Source: Actinomycetota bacterium (GTDB lineage: Bacteria > Actinomycetota > Actinomycetes > S36-B12 > FW305-bin1). From it: a DNA stretch of 64,000 bases. Made by a program: the position numbers and the translations under genes. The notes beneath the pieces were generated by a model, which worked only from the letters and a program-made list of their open reading frames with translations, did no database searches and was not told the origin of the DNA. Positions within the stretch are counted from its first letter, which is position 1. Each line of letters opens with the position of its first letter. The stretch lies in the NCBI GenBank assembly GCA_004297305.1, contig SCTR01000009.1, forward strand, positions 186,001 to 250,000, in the 5' to 3' direction. Below are positions 18,329-25,919 of the stretch, piece after piece.

Positions 18329-18994
18329 GTGACCTCGACCCCTGTGCGCGACCGGGCACCGGCGGTCCGCCGCCGGGTGCGGTGGGTCCGGTGGGTCCTG
18401 GTCGGGATCGTGGCCGTCGTGGCCGTCGCCGTTGCGGTCGTCGCCGCGGCGACGTACTCGGTGATCTGGACGGCGCGCCAGGACGATCGCGGGCGAACCG
18501 ACCTCATCGTGGTGCTCGGGGCCTCGCAGTACTGGGGTGACCCGTCGCCGGTCTTCGCCAACCGGCTGGAGCACGCCGCCGAGCTGTACGCCGCCGGGGT
18601 CGCCGGGCGCATCGTCACCGTCGGCGGCAAGCAGGAAGGCGACGTGACCACCGAGGCGCAGGCGGGCCGGTCCTACCTGGTCGGTCACGGCGTCCCCGCG
18701 GCCGCGGTCGAGGCCATCGCCACCGGCCGCGACACCTGGGAGAGCGTGCAGGCGCTCGCCGCGCGGATGGCCGACCGGGGCTGGCGATCGGCGACGATCG
18801 TGTCCGATCCCGCGCATGTGGCCCGGGCTGCGGCGATGGCGTCCGCGCTGGGGATCGAGGCCCGCACGTCCCCAACCCAGTCCGGTGCCGGCTCGGCGAC
18901 GACGGCCGACTACGTGCTGCGCGAGACCGCGGGCCTGCTCGGTTTCTGGCTCGTGCAGCGCTGGTCGGTCGATCCGGTCGTCGGCGGCTCGTGA
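18329..18994 (+). CDS. DUF218 (YdcF/SanA-like) membrane-anchored protein
   Basis: A 221-residue protein with a basic N-terminus, one membrane anchor (about 22-46, Val/Ala-rich) and an extracytoplasmic DUF218 domain beginning 'DLIVVLGASQYWGDPSPVF'. Also visible are 'IVTVGGKQEGDVTTEAQAG' and 'SDPAHVARAAAMA'. Family members such as SanA and YdcF are linked to envelope integrity, and YdcF binds S-adenosylmethionine. The enzymatic role is unsettled. GTG 18329 follows a CAGAAT hexamer with a 5-nt gap, a leaderless-type arrangement. The stop overlaps dgt by 4 bp. Confidence 0.85.
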   Translation: MTSTPVRDRAPAVRRRVRWVRWVLVGIVAVVAVAVAVVAAATYSVIWTARQDDRGRTDLIVVLGASQYWGDPSPVFANRLEHAAELYAAGVAGRIVTVGGKQEGDVTTEAQAGRSYLVGHGVPAAAVEAIATGRDTWESVQALAARMADRGWRSATIVSDPAHVARAAAMASALGIEARTSPTQSGAGSATTADYVLRETAGLLGFWLVQRWSVDPVVGGS

Positions 18995-20292
18995 CGCCCG
19001 CAGCCGAGAGCGACCGTCGCCGGTGGGTCTACGCCGACGCCGACCAGCAACGGTGGGTGGCGGAGGAGGCCAAGCGGCCCGGCCGATCGGCCTTCGCGCG
19101 CGACCGCGCCCGGGTGCTGCATTCGGCGGCGTTGCGCCGCCTGGCCGCCAAGACCCAGGTCGTGCTCGCCGGTCGCGCCGACTTTCCGCGCACCCGGCTG
19201 ACGCACACCCTCGAGGTGGCGCAGATCGCCCGCGAGCTGGGCCAGTCGCTCGGTTGCGACCCGGACCTGGCCGAAGTCGCCGGCCTGGCCCACGACCTGG
19301 GCCACCCCCCGTTCGGGCACAACGGGGAGAAGGCCTTGGCCGAGGTCGCCGCGGCGTACGGCGGCTTCGAGGGCAACGCACAGTCGTTCCGGGTGCTCAC
19401 CCGGCTGGAGGCCAAGAGCTTCGCCGGCGGCCGCAGTGCCGGCCTCAACCTCACCCGGGCCAGCCTGGATGCCACCGCGAAGTACCCGTGGCCGGTTCGA
19501 CCGGGCAGTTCGAAGTTCGGGGTGTACGCCGACGACCTCGAGGTCTTCGACTGGGTCCGGCAGTCCGCGCCGGACGGCCGCCGGTGCCTGGAGGCGCAGG
19601 TCATGGACTGGGCGGACGACGTGGCGTACTCCGTGCACGACGTGGAGGACGCCGTACACGGCGGTCACGTCCGGCTGCCCCGGCTGGCCGAACCCGCCGA
19701 TCTGGACGATCTGCTCGCGCTGGCGCGGGACCGATACGCCCCGGACGTCGAGGTCGCCGAACTCGGCGATGCGCTGGATCGGTTGCGCCGGTTGCCGTTC
19801 TGGCCGACCGCATACGACGGCTCGCAGCGTGCGCTGGCGGCGCTGAAGAATCTCACCAGCGAACTCATCGGCCGCTTCAGCTACGCCGCGCAGGACGCCA
19901 CGCGGGCGGCGTTCGGCGGCGGCCCGCTCGCCCGGTACGACGCCGACCTGGTGGTGCCCCGGCAGACCCGGCTGGAGGTGGCCGTCATGAAGGGGGTGGC
20001 CGGCTTCTACGTGATCGAGCCGCAGGGCACCGGCCGGACCCATCGCCGGCAGCGTGAGGTGCTCGCCGAACTGGTCTCGACGCTGTGGCACGACGGCGGT
20101 AGCCAGCTGGAGCCGTGGCTGCGACCGGCCTGGGACTCCGCGGGCGACGACGCCGCCCGGCTGCGGGTCGTGGTCGATCAGGTGGCCAGCCTGACCGACG
20201 TCAGCGCCGTGGCGTGGCACGACCGGTTGTGCCGCAATGGCGCGTCCACCGCCGACCGCCGAGCCGGCGGTGGCGCGGCGGAGCGACCGTAG
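18991..20292 (+). CDS. dgt: Deoxyguanosinetriphosphate triphosphohydrolase-like protein
   Basis: A 433-residue HD-domain dNTP triphosphohydrolase that cleaves dNTPs to nucleoside plus triphosphate, affecting dNTP pools. The metal site is visible as H ('RLTHTLEVAQIAREL'), HD ('LAHDLGHPPFGHNG') and a later Asp ('MDWADDVAYSVHDVED'). The length fits the long actinobacterial/thermophile type. GTG 18991 gives a GTGA overlap with the preceding gene. It directly precedes dnaG, the usual dgt-dnaG pair. Confidence 0.94.
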   Translation: MTPAAESDRRRWVYADADQQRWVAEEAKRPGRSAFARDRARVLHSAALRRLAAKTQVVLAGRADFPRTRLTHTLEVAQIARELGQSLGCDPDLAEVAGLAHDLGHPPFGHNGEKALAEVAAAYGGFEGNAQSFRVLTRLEAKSFAGGRSAGLNLTRASLDATAKYPWPVRPGSSKFGVYADDLEVFDWVRQSAPDGRRCLEAQVMDWADDVAYSVHDVEDAVHGGHVRLPRLAEPADLDDLLALARDRYAPDVEVAELGDALDRLRRLPFWPTAYDGSQRALAALKNLTSELIGRFSYAAQDATRAAFGGGPLARYDADLVVPRQTRLEVAVMKGVAGFYVIEPQGTGRTHRRQREVLAELVSTLWHDGGSQLEPWLRPAWDSAGDDAARLRVVVDQVASLTDVSAVAWHDRLCRNGASTADRRAGGGAAERP

Positions 20293-20295
20293 GAT
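20290..20295 (+). promoter_or_regulatory. -10-like hexamer of a probable leaderless dnaG promoter
   Basis: TAGGAT ends exactly 7 nt before the dnaG ATG (20302), and its first bases overlap the dgt stop codon. It is the best match to the TANNNT consensus among the group of six, suggesting that dnaG has its own promoter despite sitting 9 bp after dgt. Confidence 0.6.
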
Positions 20296-20301
20296 CGCGG
20301 C

Positions 20302-22263
20302 ATGACCGGGCGCATCCGCGAGGACGACATCGCGGCGGTCCGGGAGGGTGCTCGCATCGACGAGGTGATCCGCGAGCACGTCACCCTCCGGCCGGCCGGA
20401 GGCGGTTCGCTGAAGGGGCTGTGCCCCTTCCATGAGGAGCGGTCACCGTCGTTCAACGTGAACCCCGCCAAGGGGGTGTACTACTGCTTCGGCTGTGGCG
20501 AAGGCGGCGACGTGGTCGCGTTCGTGCAGAAGGTCGACCATCTGTCGTTCGCCGAGGCGATCGAAAAGCTCGCTGGCAGAGCAGGAGTGGTCCTGCGGTA
20601 CGTCGAGGGCGGTTCGGCGGCCCGGCCAGCGCAGGGGCAGCGCACCCGCCTCGTCGAGGCGCACCGGCAGGCCGCGGCGTTCTACGTCGAGCGGCTGGCA
20701 TCCCCGGAGGCCGAGATCGGCCGCCGGTTCCTCACCGACCGCGGTTTCGACGCGGCTGCGGCTGCCCGATTCGGTGTCGGTTTCGCGCCGAGATCCTGGG
20801 ACGCGGCCACGTCGTTCCTGCGGGGCAAGGGGTTTACCGACACGGAGCTGAAAGCCGCTGGTTTGGTCGCGGAGGGCGGGCGGGGCGTCTACGACCGGTT
20901 CCGGGGCCGGTTGGTGTGGCCCATCCGGGAGTTGTCCGGCGACATCGTCGGGTTCGGCGCACGGAAGCTGTTCGACGACGACGACGGTCCGAAGTATCTC
21001 AATACTCCGGAGACCCCGATCTACAAGAAATCCCAGGTGCTCTACGGGATCGACTTGGCGCGCAAGGACATCGCCAATCAGCAGCGCGCCGTCGTCGTGG
21101 AGGGTTACACCGACGTCATGGCATGCCACCTGGCCGGAGTGCCCACCGCGGTGGCGACCTGCGGCACGGCGTTCGGCGCCGAGCACGTCCGGGTCCTGCG
21201 CCGGCTGCTCATGGACGACGAGCACCTGCGTGGTGAGGTCGTGTTCACCTTCGACGGCGACGCCGCAGGTCAGCGGGCCGCATTGCGCGCCTTCGCCGAG
21301 GACCAGCGGTTCGTGGCCGCCACCTTCGTGGCGGTGGAACCCACCGGCCTGGACCCGTGCGACCTGCGGCTGGCCCGCGGCGACGCGGCGGTCCGCGACC
21401 TGATCGACCGGCGGGTTCCGTTGTTCCGCTTCGCAATCCAGTCGACGCTGGCGCGATTCGATCTGGACACCGCCGAGGGGCGCGTCGCGGCGCTGCGGGC
21501 CGTCGCCCCCGTGGTGGCGGGGATCCGGGACGCGGCGTTGCGATCGGAGTACGTCCGCACCGTGGCCGGCTGGCTCGGGGTGGACGTCACCGGTGTGGCG
21601 GCCGAGGTCGGTGCCGCCGGCCGCGCTACGGCGGGACGCCGCGGGACGTCCGCGACACCGCCGGCCGGGACCGCGCCGACCGGGGCATCGCCGACCGGGA
21701 CAGCGCCGACCGGGGCATCGCCAGCAGGGGCTGCGCCCGCGACCAGGCCGGCCGTGCCGCCGGCGGCCGACCCGCGCCGCGGGGCAGGGGATCCGGCCGT
21801 CCGAGTGGAGCGCGAGGCACTCAAGTGCGTGCTGGCCGAACCGGCCTTGTGCGCGGGGTGGTTCGAGGCGATCGACCCGGGCGCTTTCACCGCACCCGCC
21901 TACGCCGCGGTGTACCAGGCGATCGCCGCCGCCGGCGGCCCGGCCGCGGGGCTGTCGGGCATCGGCTGGCTCGACGCCGTCCTCACCGCCTGCCCGGACG
22001 ACGGCGTACGAGCACTGGTTCGAGCGCTGGCCGTCGAGCCGCCGCCCACGCAGCACGGCGTCGACGAGCGGTACGCGACGTCGATCCTCGCCCGCCTGCT
22101 GGAGCTCGACGCGGGTCGGCGGATCGCGGAGCTCAAGGCCCGGCTGCAGCGGGCCGACCCCACCGCCGAGGCCGACGACGCCAACCGGCTCTTCGCGGAC
22201 CTCCTGGCCCTCGAGCAGTACCGCCGTGAGCTGCGCGAGCGAGCGACCGGCGCGCAGCTGTGA
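20302..22263 (+). CDS. dnaG: DNA primase DnaG
   Basis: A 653-residue replicative primase. The N-terminal CHC2 zinc ribbon spans about residues 41-66 (C-x2-H...C-x2-C: 'CPFHEERSP' and 'CFGC'). The RNA-polymerase core then includes the TOPRIM elements 'VVVEGYTDVMACHLAG' and 'FDGDAAGQRA'. A C-terminal helical DnaB-interacting domain covers about residues 500-653. The two parts are joined by a low-complexity linker with a 10-residue repeat (30-bp DNA unit). ATG 20302 is supported by the -10-like element and conserved start 'MTGRIREDDI'. The stop overlaps the next ATG as TGATG. Confidence 0.96.
   Translation: MTGRIREDDIAAVREGARIDEVIREHVTLRPAGGGSLKGLCPFHEERSPSFNVNPAKGVYYCFGCGEGGDVVAFVQKVDHLSFAEAIEKLAGRAGVVLRYVEGGSAARPAQGQRTRLVEAHRQAAAFYVERLASPEAEIGRRFLTDRGFDAAAAARFGVGFAPRSWDAATSFLRGKGFTDTELKAAGLVAEGGRGVYDRFRGRLVWPIRELSGDIVGFGARKLFDDDDGPKYLNTPETPIYKKSQVLYGIDLARKDIANQQRAVVVEGYTDVMACHLAGVPTAVATCGTAFGAEHVRVLRRLLMDDEHLRGEVVFTFDGDAAGQRAALRAFAEDQRFVAATFVAVEPTGLDPCDLRLARGDAAVRDLIDRRVPLFRFAIQSTLARFDLDTAEGRVAALRAVAPVVAGIRDAALRSEYVRTVAGWLGVDVTGVAAEVGAAGRATAGRRGTSATPPAGTAPTGASPTGTAPTGASPAGAAPATRPAVPPAADPRRGAGDPAVRVEREALKCVLAEPALCAGWFEAIDPGAFTAPAYAAVYQAIAAAGGPAAGLSGIGWLDAVLTACPDDGVRALVRALAVEPPPTQHGVDERYATSILARLLELDAGRRIAELKARLQRADPTAEADDANRLFADLLALEQYRRELRERATGAQL
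21667..21726. repeat. 30-bp tandem repeat in the dnaG linker
   Basis: Two 30-bp units (21667-21696 and 21697-21726) differ at only a few bases and encode 'GTAPTGASPT' and 'GTAPTGASPA', followed by a diverged 'GAAPAT'. The array lies in the hinge between the polymerase core and the helicase-binding domain, where length change is probably tolerated. Confidence 0.85.
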
Positions 22264-22772
22264 TGCGACTACGGCGCCGAGCCGTGCCGGAACCGGTGCG
22301 ACACCGCGACTCCTTGCTGCCCGGCGAGCGCGTGCTGGCCTGGGCGACACTGCCGCGGGCCGGCCGGGCGCGGTCGTACGCCGTGGCCACGCAGCGGGCG
22401 CTGCACGCTGAGGTCCTGCCGACCGGGCGGGTGCCGTGGGATGCGGTCGTGCGAGCCAGCTGGGACGAGCCCTGGCTCGACGTCCTGGTCGACGTCGCCG
22501 GTGCTGGCCGGCGGCGGGTGAGGCTGGAACTGACCGAGCCCGGTGAGGTGCCGGTCGTGGTGCGGGAGCGGGTGAACGCCAGCATCGTGGTCGCGCAGCG
22601 GGTCGAGCTGCGGGACAACGCCGGGGCTCGGCTGGTCGGCCGGCGCGGAAGCGACGACGGTGTGCTGCGGTGGGACGTGGTGTTCGATGCCGGCCTGGAT
22701 CCGCAGGATCCGATGCTGCGCGACCTGGCCGAAGCGGCCCTGGCCGAGCTGCGCAGCGGGTGGGGGGTCTGA
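22263..22772 (+). CDS. Conserved hypothetical protein coupled to dnaG
   Basis: A 169-residue soluble protein of unknown function. It begins with basic residues, then 'LLPGERVLAWATL', short beta-strand-like segments ending around 'VVVRERVNASIVVAQRVEL', and a C-terminal Ala/Leu helix 'DLAEAALAELRSGWG'. The strand pattern suggests a small PH-like beta domain, but this is an impression. I recall similar genes directly after dnaG in other actinobacteria. ATG 22263 overlaps the dnaG stop; GTG 22260 is possible. Translational coupling to dnaG suggests co-regulation. Confidence 0.65.
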   Translation: MRLRRRAVPEPVRHRDSLLPGERVLAWATLPRAGRARSYAVATQRALHAEVLPTGRVPWDAVVRASWDEPWLDVLVDVAGAGRRRVRLELTEPGEVPVVVRERVNASIVVAQRVELRDNAGARLVGRRGSDDGVLRWDVVFDAGLDPQDPMLRDLAEAALAELRSGWGV

Positions 22773-22865
22773 GCGCCCCTGCTCGGTCGGCGCCTCGGCG
22801 ACGGTCGGCTCCGGCGGGGCCCCGGCGGTGGATCCGCTCCGGCGGAGGCGACCCGACGGCGCTGG

Positions 22866-22871
22866 TAAGGT
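22866..22871 (+). promoter_or_regulatory. Probable -10 element of the tRNA-Asn promoter
   Basis: TAAGGT lies 25 nt upstream of the mature tRNA-Asn 5' end in an otherwise gene-free 120 bp. I see no convincing -35. Confidence 0.45.
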
Positions 22872-22895
22872 CCCCGTCGCGCCCGGGAGGGTCCT

Positions 22896-22968
22896 TCCCG
22901 CGTAGCTCAATTGGCAGAGCAGCCGGCTGTTAACCGGCAGGTTACTGGTTCGAGTCCAGTCGCGGGAG
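22896..22968 (+). tRNA. tRNA-Asn (anticodon GTT)
   Basis: A 73-nt cloverleaf with complete stems: acceptor TCCCGCG/CGCGGGA, D-arm GCTC/GAGC, anticodon stem GCCGG/CCGGC around loop CTGTTAA (anticodon 22929-22931), and T-arm ACTGG/CCAGT with TTCGAGT. The discriminator is G, and a CCA end is not encoded. Confidence 0.97.
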
Positions 22969-23182
22969 CAACGTCGTCGCAGGTCAGCGCAGCTGACCTG
23001 CGGCCGGCCGGGGAGGCGCCGGCAGGCGCTCGATCCCGGGGTGCGGCACTTCCGCCGCGGTACGCGCTATCGGCGGCGGTCATTGACAGTCAGCCGACGG
23101 GCGGGCCACCGTACGGCCGCTCGGTCCTGGCCGCCGGTACGGCGTTGCGACTGGGCCGCCGCCGCGTCGACTGGAGGTTCCT

Positions 23183-23953
23183 GTGAGCCGTGAGTTCGTC
23201 CAGGGCAAGGTCACCCTGGTGACCGGAGCCGGCTCGGGTATCGGCCGGGCGACTGCCCTGCTGCTGGCCGAGGAAGGTGCCTCGTTCGTCGCCGTCGCCG
23301 ACACCAACCTGGCCGGCGCGCAGCAGACGGCCGACGAGGTGGAAGCCTTCGGCGCCAAGGCGATCCCGGTGCAGTGCGACGTGAGCGACGATGCGGCGGT
23401 GACGGCCCTGGTGGACCGCGTCGTGGCCGCCGCAGGCAGGCTCGACGCCGCCGTCAACTGTGCTGGAGTCCAGGGTCCGCACGATCCGGTCGCCGATGTC
23501 ACCGACGACGACTGGCGACGCGTCGTCGCGGTGAACCTCGACGGCACCTTCTACTGCATGCGCGCCGAGTTGCGCGCCATGGCCGACCACAGCGGTTGCT
23601 CGATCGTCAACATCAGTTCCGCGGTCGCGGTCGACCCGATCCCCAACATGGGCGCCTACAACGCGACGAAAGCAGCGGTGAATGCGCTGACCCGGTCCAC
23701 CGCGGCGGAGTGCCTGGGCCGAGGAATCCGCGTCAACGCGGTCATGCCCTCGGGGATCAAGACCGGGATGATGGCCCAGATGGCCGAGACCGAAGAGGGG
23801 CGTGCGACCATCGCGGCGCGCCTGACCATGGGACGGATGGCCGAGCCGCGGGAGCTTGCCGAGGCAGTCGTCTGGCTGTGTTCGTCCGGTGCGGGCTGGG
23901 TCACCGGGCTGACGATGCTCGTCGACGGCGGCTCGCACGCCTTCCGCTCCTGA
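23183..23953 (+). CDS. Short-chain dehydrogenase/reductase (SDR)
   Basis: A 256-residue classical SDR using NAD(P)H. The cofactor motif 'GAGSGIGRA' is at about residues 14-22, followed by 'NCAG', the catalytic Ser in 'NISSA' and the Tyr/Lys pair in 'YNATK'. A C-terminal 'GLTMLVDGG' closes the fold. Asp at the end of the second strand ('VAVADTN') suggests NAD rather than NADP. GTG 23183 has GGAGG upstream. It leads a four-gene same-strand group (SDR, SnoaL-like, LLM, CMD) that looks catabolic. The substrate is unknown. Confidence 0.9.
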   Translation: MSREFVQGKVTLVTGAGSGIGRATALLLAEEGASFVAVADTNLAGAQQTADEVEAFGAKAIPVQCDVSDDAAVTALVDRVVAAAGRLDAAVNCAGVQGPHDPVADVTDDDWRRVVAVNLDGTFYCMRAELRAMADHSGCSIVNISSAVAVDPIPNMGAYNATKAAVNALTRSTAAECLGRGIRVNAVMPSGIKTGMMAQMAETEEGRATIAARLTMGRMAEPRELAEAVVWLCSSGAGWVTGLTMLVDGGSHAFRS

Positions 23954-24006
23954 GGCCGGGCGCCACGGTTCTGACATCGCCGCAACACCCGATCGAGGAG
24001 GATGAC

Positions 24007-24384
24007 GTGGCCGGGCCCATCGCCACCTACTACCAGCGACTGGACGACGTCGACGTGGAGGGATGCGTGGCCCTGGTCGCCGACGATGTCCTCTGTGTCC
24101 GACAGCTTCCCGGGCCGGACGGCGTACCCACCCTGCAGCCGACCCGGGGCAAGGACGAGTTACGGCAGTTCATCGTCGACCGGGGCAAGCGGCCGTACCG
24201 GCACACGATCGTCCTCGAGTTCGGCGAAGGCGATCAACTGTGCGCCGAAGGCGTGGTCCGGGGGACACCAGGTTTCGCCTCCTTGTTTGTGGCGCGCGCG
24301 ACGCTCAACGACGCCGGACTGATCACCCGGCTGGTTGCGGTCGGTTCGCAGTGCACCGAGGCGGAGTTGGTCGAGTATGCCTAG
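24007..24384 (+). CDS. SnoaL-like/NTF2-fold small protein
   Basis: A 125-residue protein with the NTF2-like layout: helix 'IATYYQRLDDVDVEGCVALV', strand 'DDVLCVRQLPG', helix 'GKDELRQFIVDRG', then strands ending 'ARATLNDAGLITRLVAV'. SnoaL-like proteins act as small hydratases, isomerases or cyclases, or as non-enzymatic partners. GTG 24007 is preceded by GGAGG at 5-6 nt. It lies 53 bp after the SDR and 54 bp before the LLM gene, so co-transcription is likely. Confidence 0.75.
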   Translation: MAGPIATYYQRLDDVDVEGCVALVADDVLCVRQLPGPDGVPTLQPTRGKDELRQFIVDRGKRPYRHTIVLEFGEGDQLCAEGVVRGTPGFASLFVARATLNDAGLITRLVAVGSQCTEAELVEYA

Positions 24385-24438
24385 CGTCGCCGGTATCGCC
24401 TTGTCGCACCACGGGTACCGGCCGTACGGGTGGTCCCG

Positions 24439-25313
24439 GTGAAGGTCGGACTGTCCCTGCTGCCGACGGACCGCGGCGTACGGCCCGACGACCTCGGCCG
24501 CCTGGCCGAGGATCACCGGTTCGAGTCCGTCTGGTTCGGTGATCACTCCCACATCCCGGTCGACCGCCGTACGCCGTGGCCCGGCGGAGCGACGCTGCCG
24601 GCCGCGTACTACCGCATGCTGGCTCCCGTCGTCGCGATGGCCGTCGCCGCCGCGGCGACGTCGCAGCTGCGGGTCGGTTCCGGTGTCGCCCTGGTCGCTC
24701 AACGCGATCCGCTGCATCTCGCCAAGGAGATCGCCAGCGTCGACTACCTGTCCGGCGGACGGGTTCTGGTCGGGATCGGCGCGGGCTGGAACGTCGAGGA
24801 GATGGCCAACCACGGCACGGCGGCCGCGGAACGGTTCGCGATCCTCGAGGAACGCGTCGCGGCGATGAAGGCGATCTGGACCCAGGACGAGGCGGAGTTT
24901 CACGGCAGGTACGTCGACTTCGACCCGATCTATGCCTGGCCGAAACCCGTGCAACGTCCACACCCTCCGATCCACGTCCCCGATCCGGACCGCCCGGCGG
25001 CCTTCGCCGGGCGGTCCGGATCGGGGACGGCTGGATGCCGATGGCGAATCGTGGCGGCACCGACATCCGGGCGCAGCTCGCCCTGCTGCCGCAGGTCGCC
25101 GAGGAGTTCGGGCGGTCGCTGGACGGGTTCGAGGTCACCGTGTTCATCGCGCCGCTGGACGCCGAGGTCCTGGCGGACCTGGCGCAGGCCGGGGTGAACC
25201 GGGTCGTGTTCAGTGTCGGAGAACGTGATTGGGCGGCGGCCAAGGATCTCGTGACCGAGATCTCCGCAGTCGCCGGCCGCGCCGGTCTCGCGTTCGACGG
25301 GGCGGACTCGTGA
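24439..25313 (+). pseudogene. LLM-class (F420/FMN) oxidoreductase gene, frameshifted
   Basis: Two adjacent reading frames together give one luciferase-like (LLM) protein. The first runs from GTG 24439 ('VKVGLSLLPTDRG') through 'SVWFGDHSHIPV', 'GSGVALVAQRDPLHLAKEIAS' and 'GIGAGWNVEEM' to 'KPVQRPHPPIHV'. The second resumes with 'RRAVRIGDGWMPMANRGG' and ends at 25313. The frames join at a perfect 25-bp palindrome (24975-25029) that replaces the usual Gly-rich 'GG..GPAA' segment. Translation through the palindrome in the first frame garbles and terminates. It is therefore inactive unless the frameshift is an assembly error. A family member would be a flavin-dependent monooxygenase or dehydrogenase of about 290 residues. 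Confidence 0.85.
24975..25029. repeat. Perfect 25-bp inverted repeat with 5-nt loop
   Basis: Arms 24975-24999 and 25005-25029 are exact reverse complements around the loop GCCTT. The right arm encodes the conserved LLM sequence in the correct frame. The left arm occupies the place of the expected Gly-rich motif and looks like an inverted copy of the right arm. It coincides with the frameshift of the LLM gene. Confidence 0.97.
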
Positions 25314-25867
25314 GCCGGCTGCGGCCCATACCGCCGCAGGAACTCGACGCCCGGCAACAGCAGGTGTACGACGCCATCACCACCGGCCCGCGCGGGCTGG
25401 TGGTCGACGATGTCGGTGCGTTGCGGGGCCCGTTCGACCCCATGCTGCGGCTGCCGGCCGTCGGCCTGCCGTTGCAGGAGGTCGGCGCCCAACTCCGCTT
25501 CTTCGGCGACCTGCCCGACGACATTCGCGAGCTGACCGTCCTCGTGGTGGCTCGGGAGTGGCGGTGCGCGCTGGAGTGGCGCGTCCACGCCGGTTTCGCC
25601 GTGGCACAGGGCATTCCCGAGGCGGCGGTCGCGGCAATCCGCCGCGGCGAGCGCCCCGACCTGGCCGACCCGCGCCTGACCCTCGTCCACGACGCGGTCC
25701 GGGAGTTTCTGGACAGCAAGCGACTGGCCGAGTCGACGTACGACGCGCTGCGCGCGCTGCTGGGCGAGACCGGAGTGGTCGAACTGATCCTCGTCGTGGG
25801 CTATTACGCGATGCTGGGGGGCCTGCTCGGCGGCTTGGAGATCGGCGCCGACTGGACCGACCAGTAG
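25310..25867 (+). CDS. Carboxymuconolactone decarboxylase (CMD)-family protein
   Basis: A 185-residue helical protein of the CMD/AhpD-like superfamily. Visible elements are 'FDPMLRLPAVGLPLQEVGAQLRF', the core helix 'DIRELTVLVVAREWRCALEWRVHAGFA' with Cys and His at the family's active-site positions, and 'LVVGYYAMLGGLLGGLEI'. Members decarboxylate gamma-carboxymuconolactone or act in peroxide defence; the CxxC of AhpD is absent. GTG 25310 overlaps the LLM stop (GTGA). The context points to degradation of a small cyclic compound, which is inference. Confidence 0.82.
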   Translation: MSRLRPIPPQELDARQQQVYDAITTGPRGLVVDDVGALRGPFDPMLRLPAVGLPLQEVGAQLRFFGDLPDDIRELTVLVVAREWRCALEWRVHAGFAVAQGIPEAAVAAIRRGERPDLADPRLTLVHDAVREFLDSKRLAESTYDALRALLGETGVVELILVVGYYAMLGGLLGGLEIGADWTDQ

Positions 25868-25907
25868 CTCCCGGCCGGCCTGACCAGCGCCCGGACGCCG
25901 CTGCTGC

Positions 25908-25913
25908 CATCAT
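25908..25913 (+). promoter_or_regulatory. -10-like hexamer of a possible leaderless promoter
   Basis: CATCAT ends exactly 7 nt before the GTG at 25920, as at era, uppS and dnaG. The match to TANNNT is weaker than at dnaG. Confidence 0.4.
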
Positions 25914-25919
25914 GCGAGC

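Noticed and set aside
20443-22350. 635-codon minus-strand frame opposite dnaG
   Set aside because: Shadow of dnaG: low-complexity Arg/Gly/His content with no domain signature.
22911-23186. Plus-strand ORF starting inside tRNA-Asn
   Set aside because: It begins in the tRNA and shows no conserved sequence. tRNA-overlapping ORFs with 'SSPVAG'-like peptides are a common artefact.
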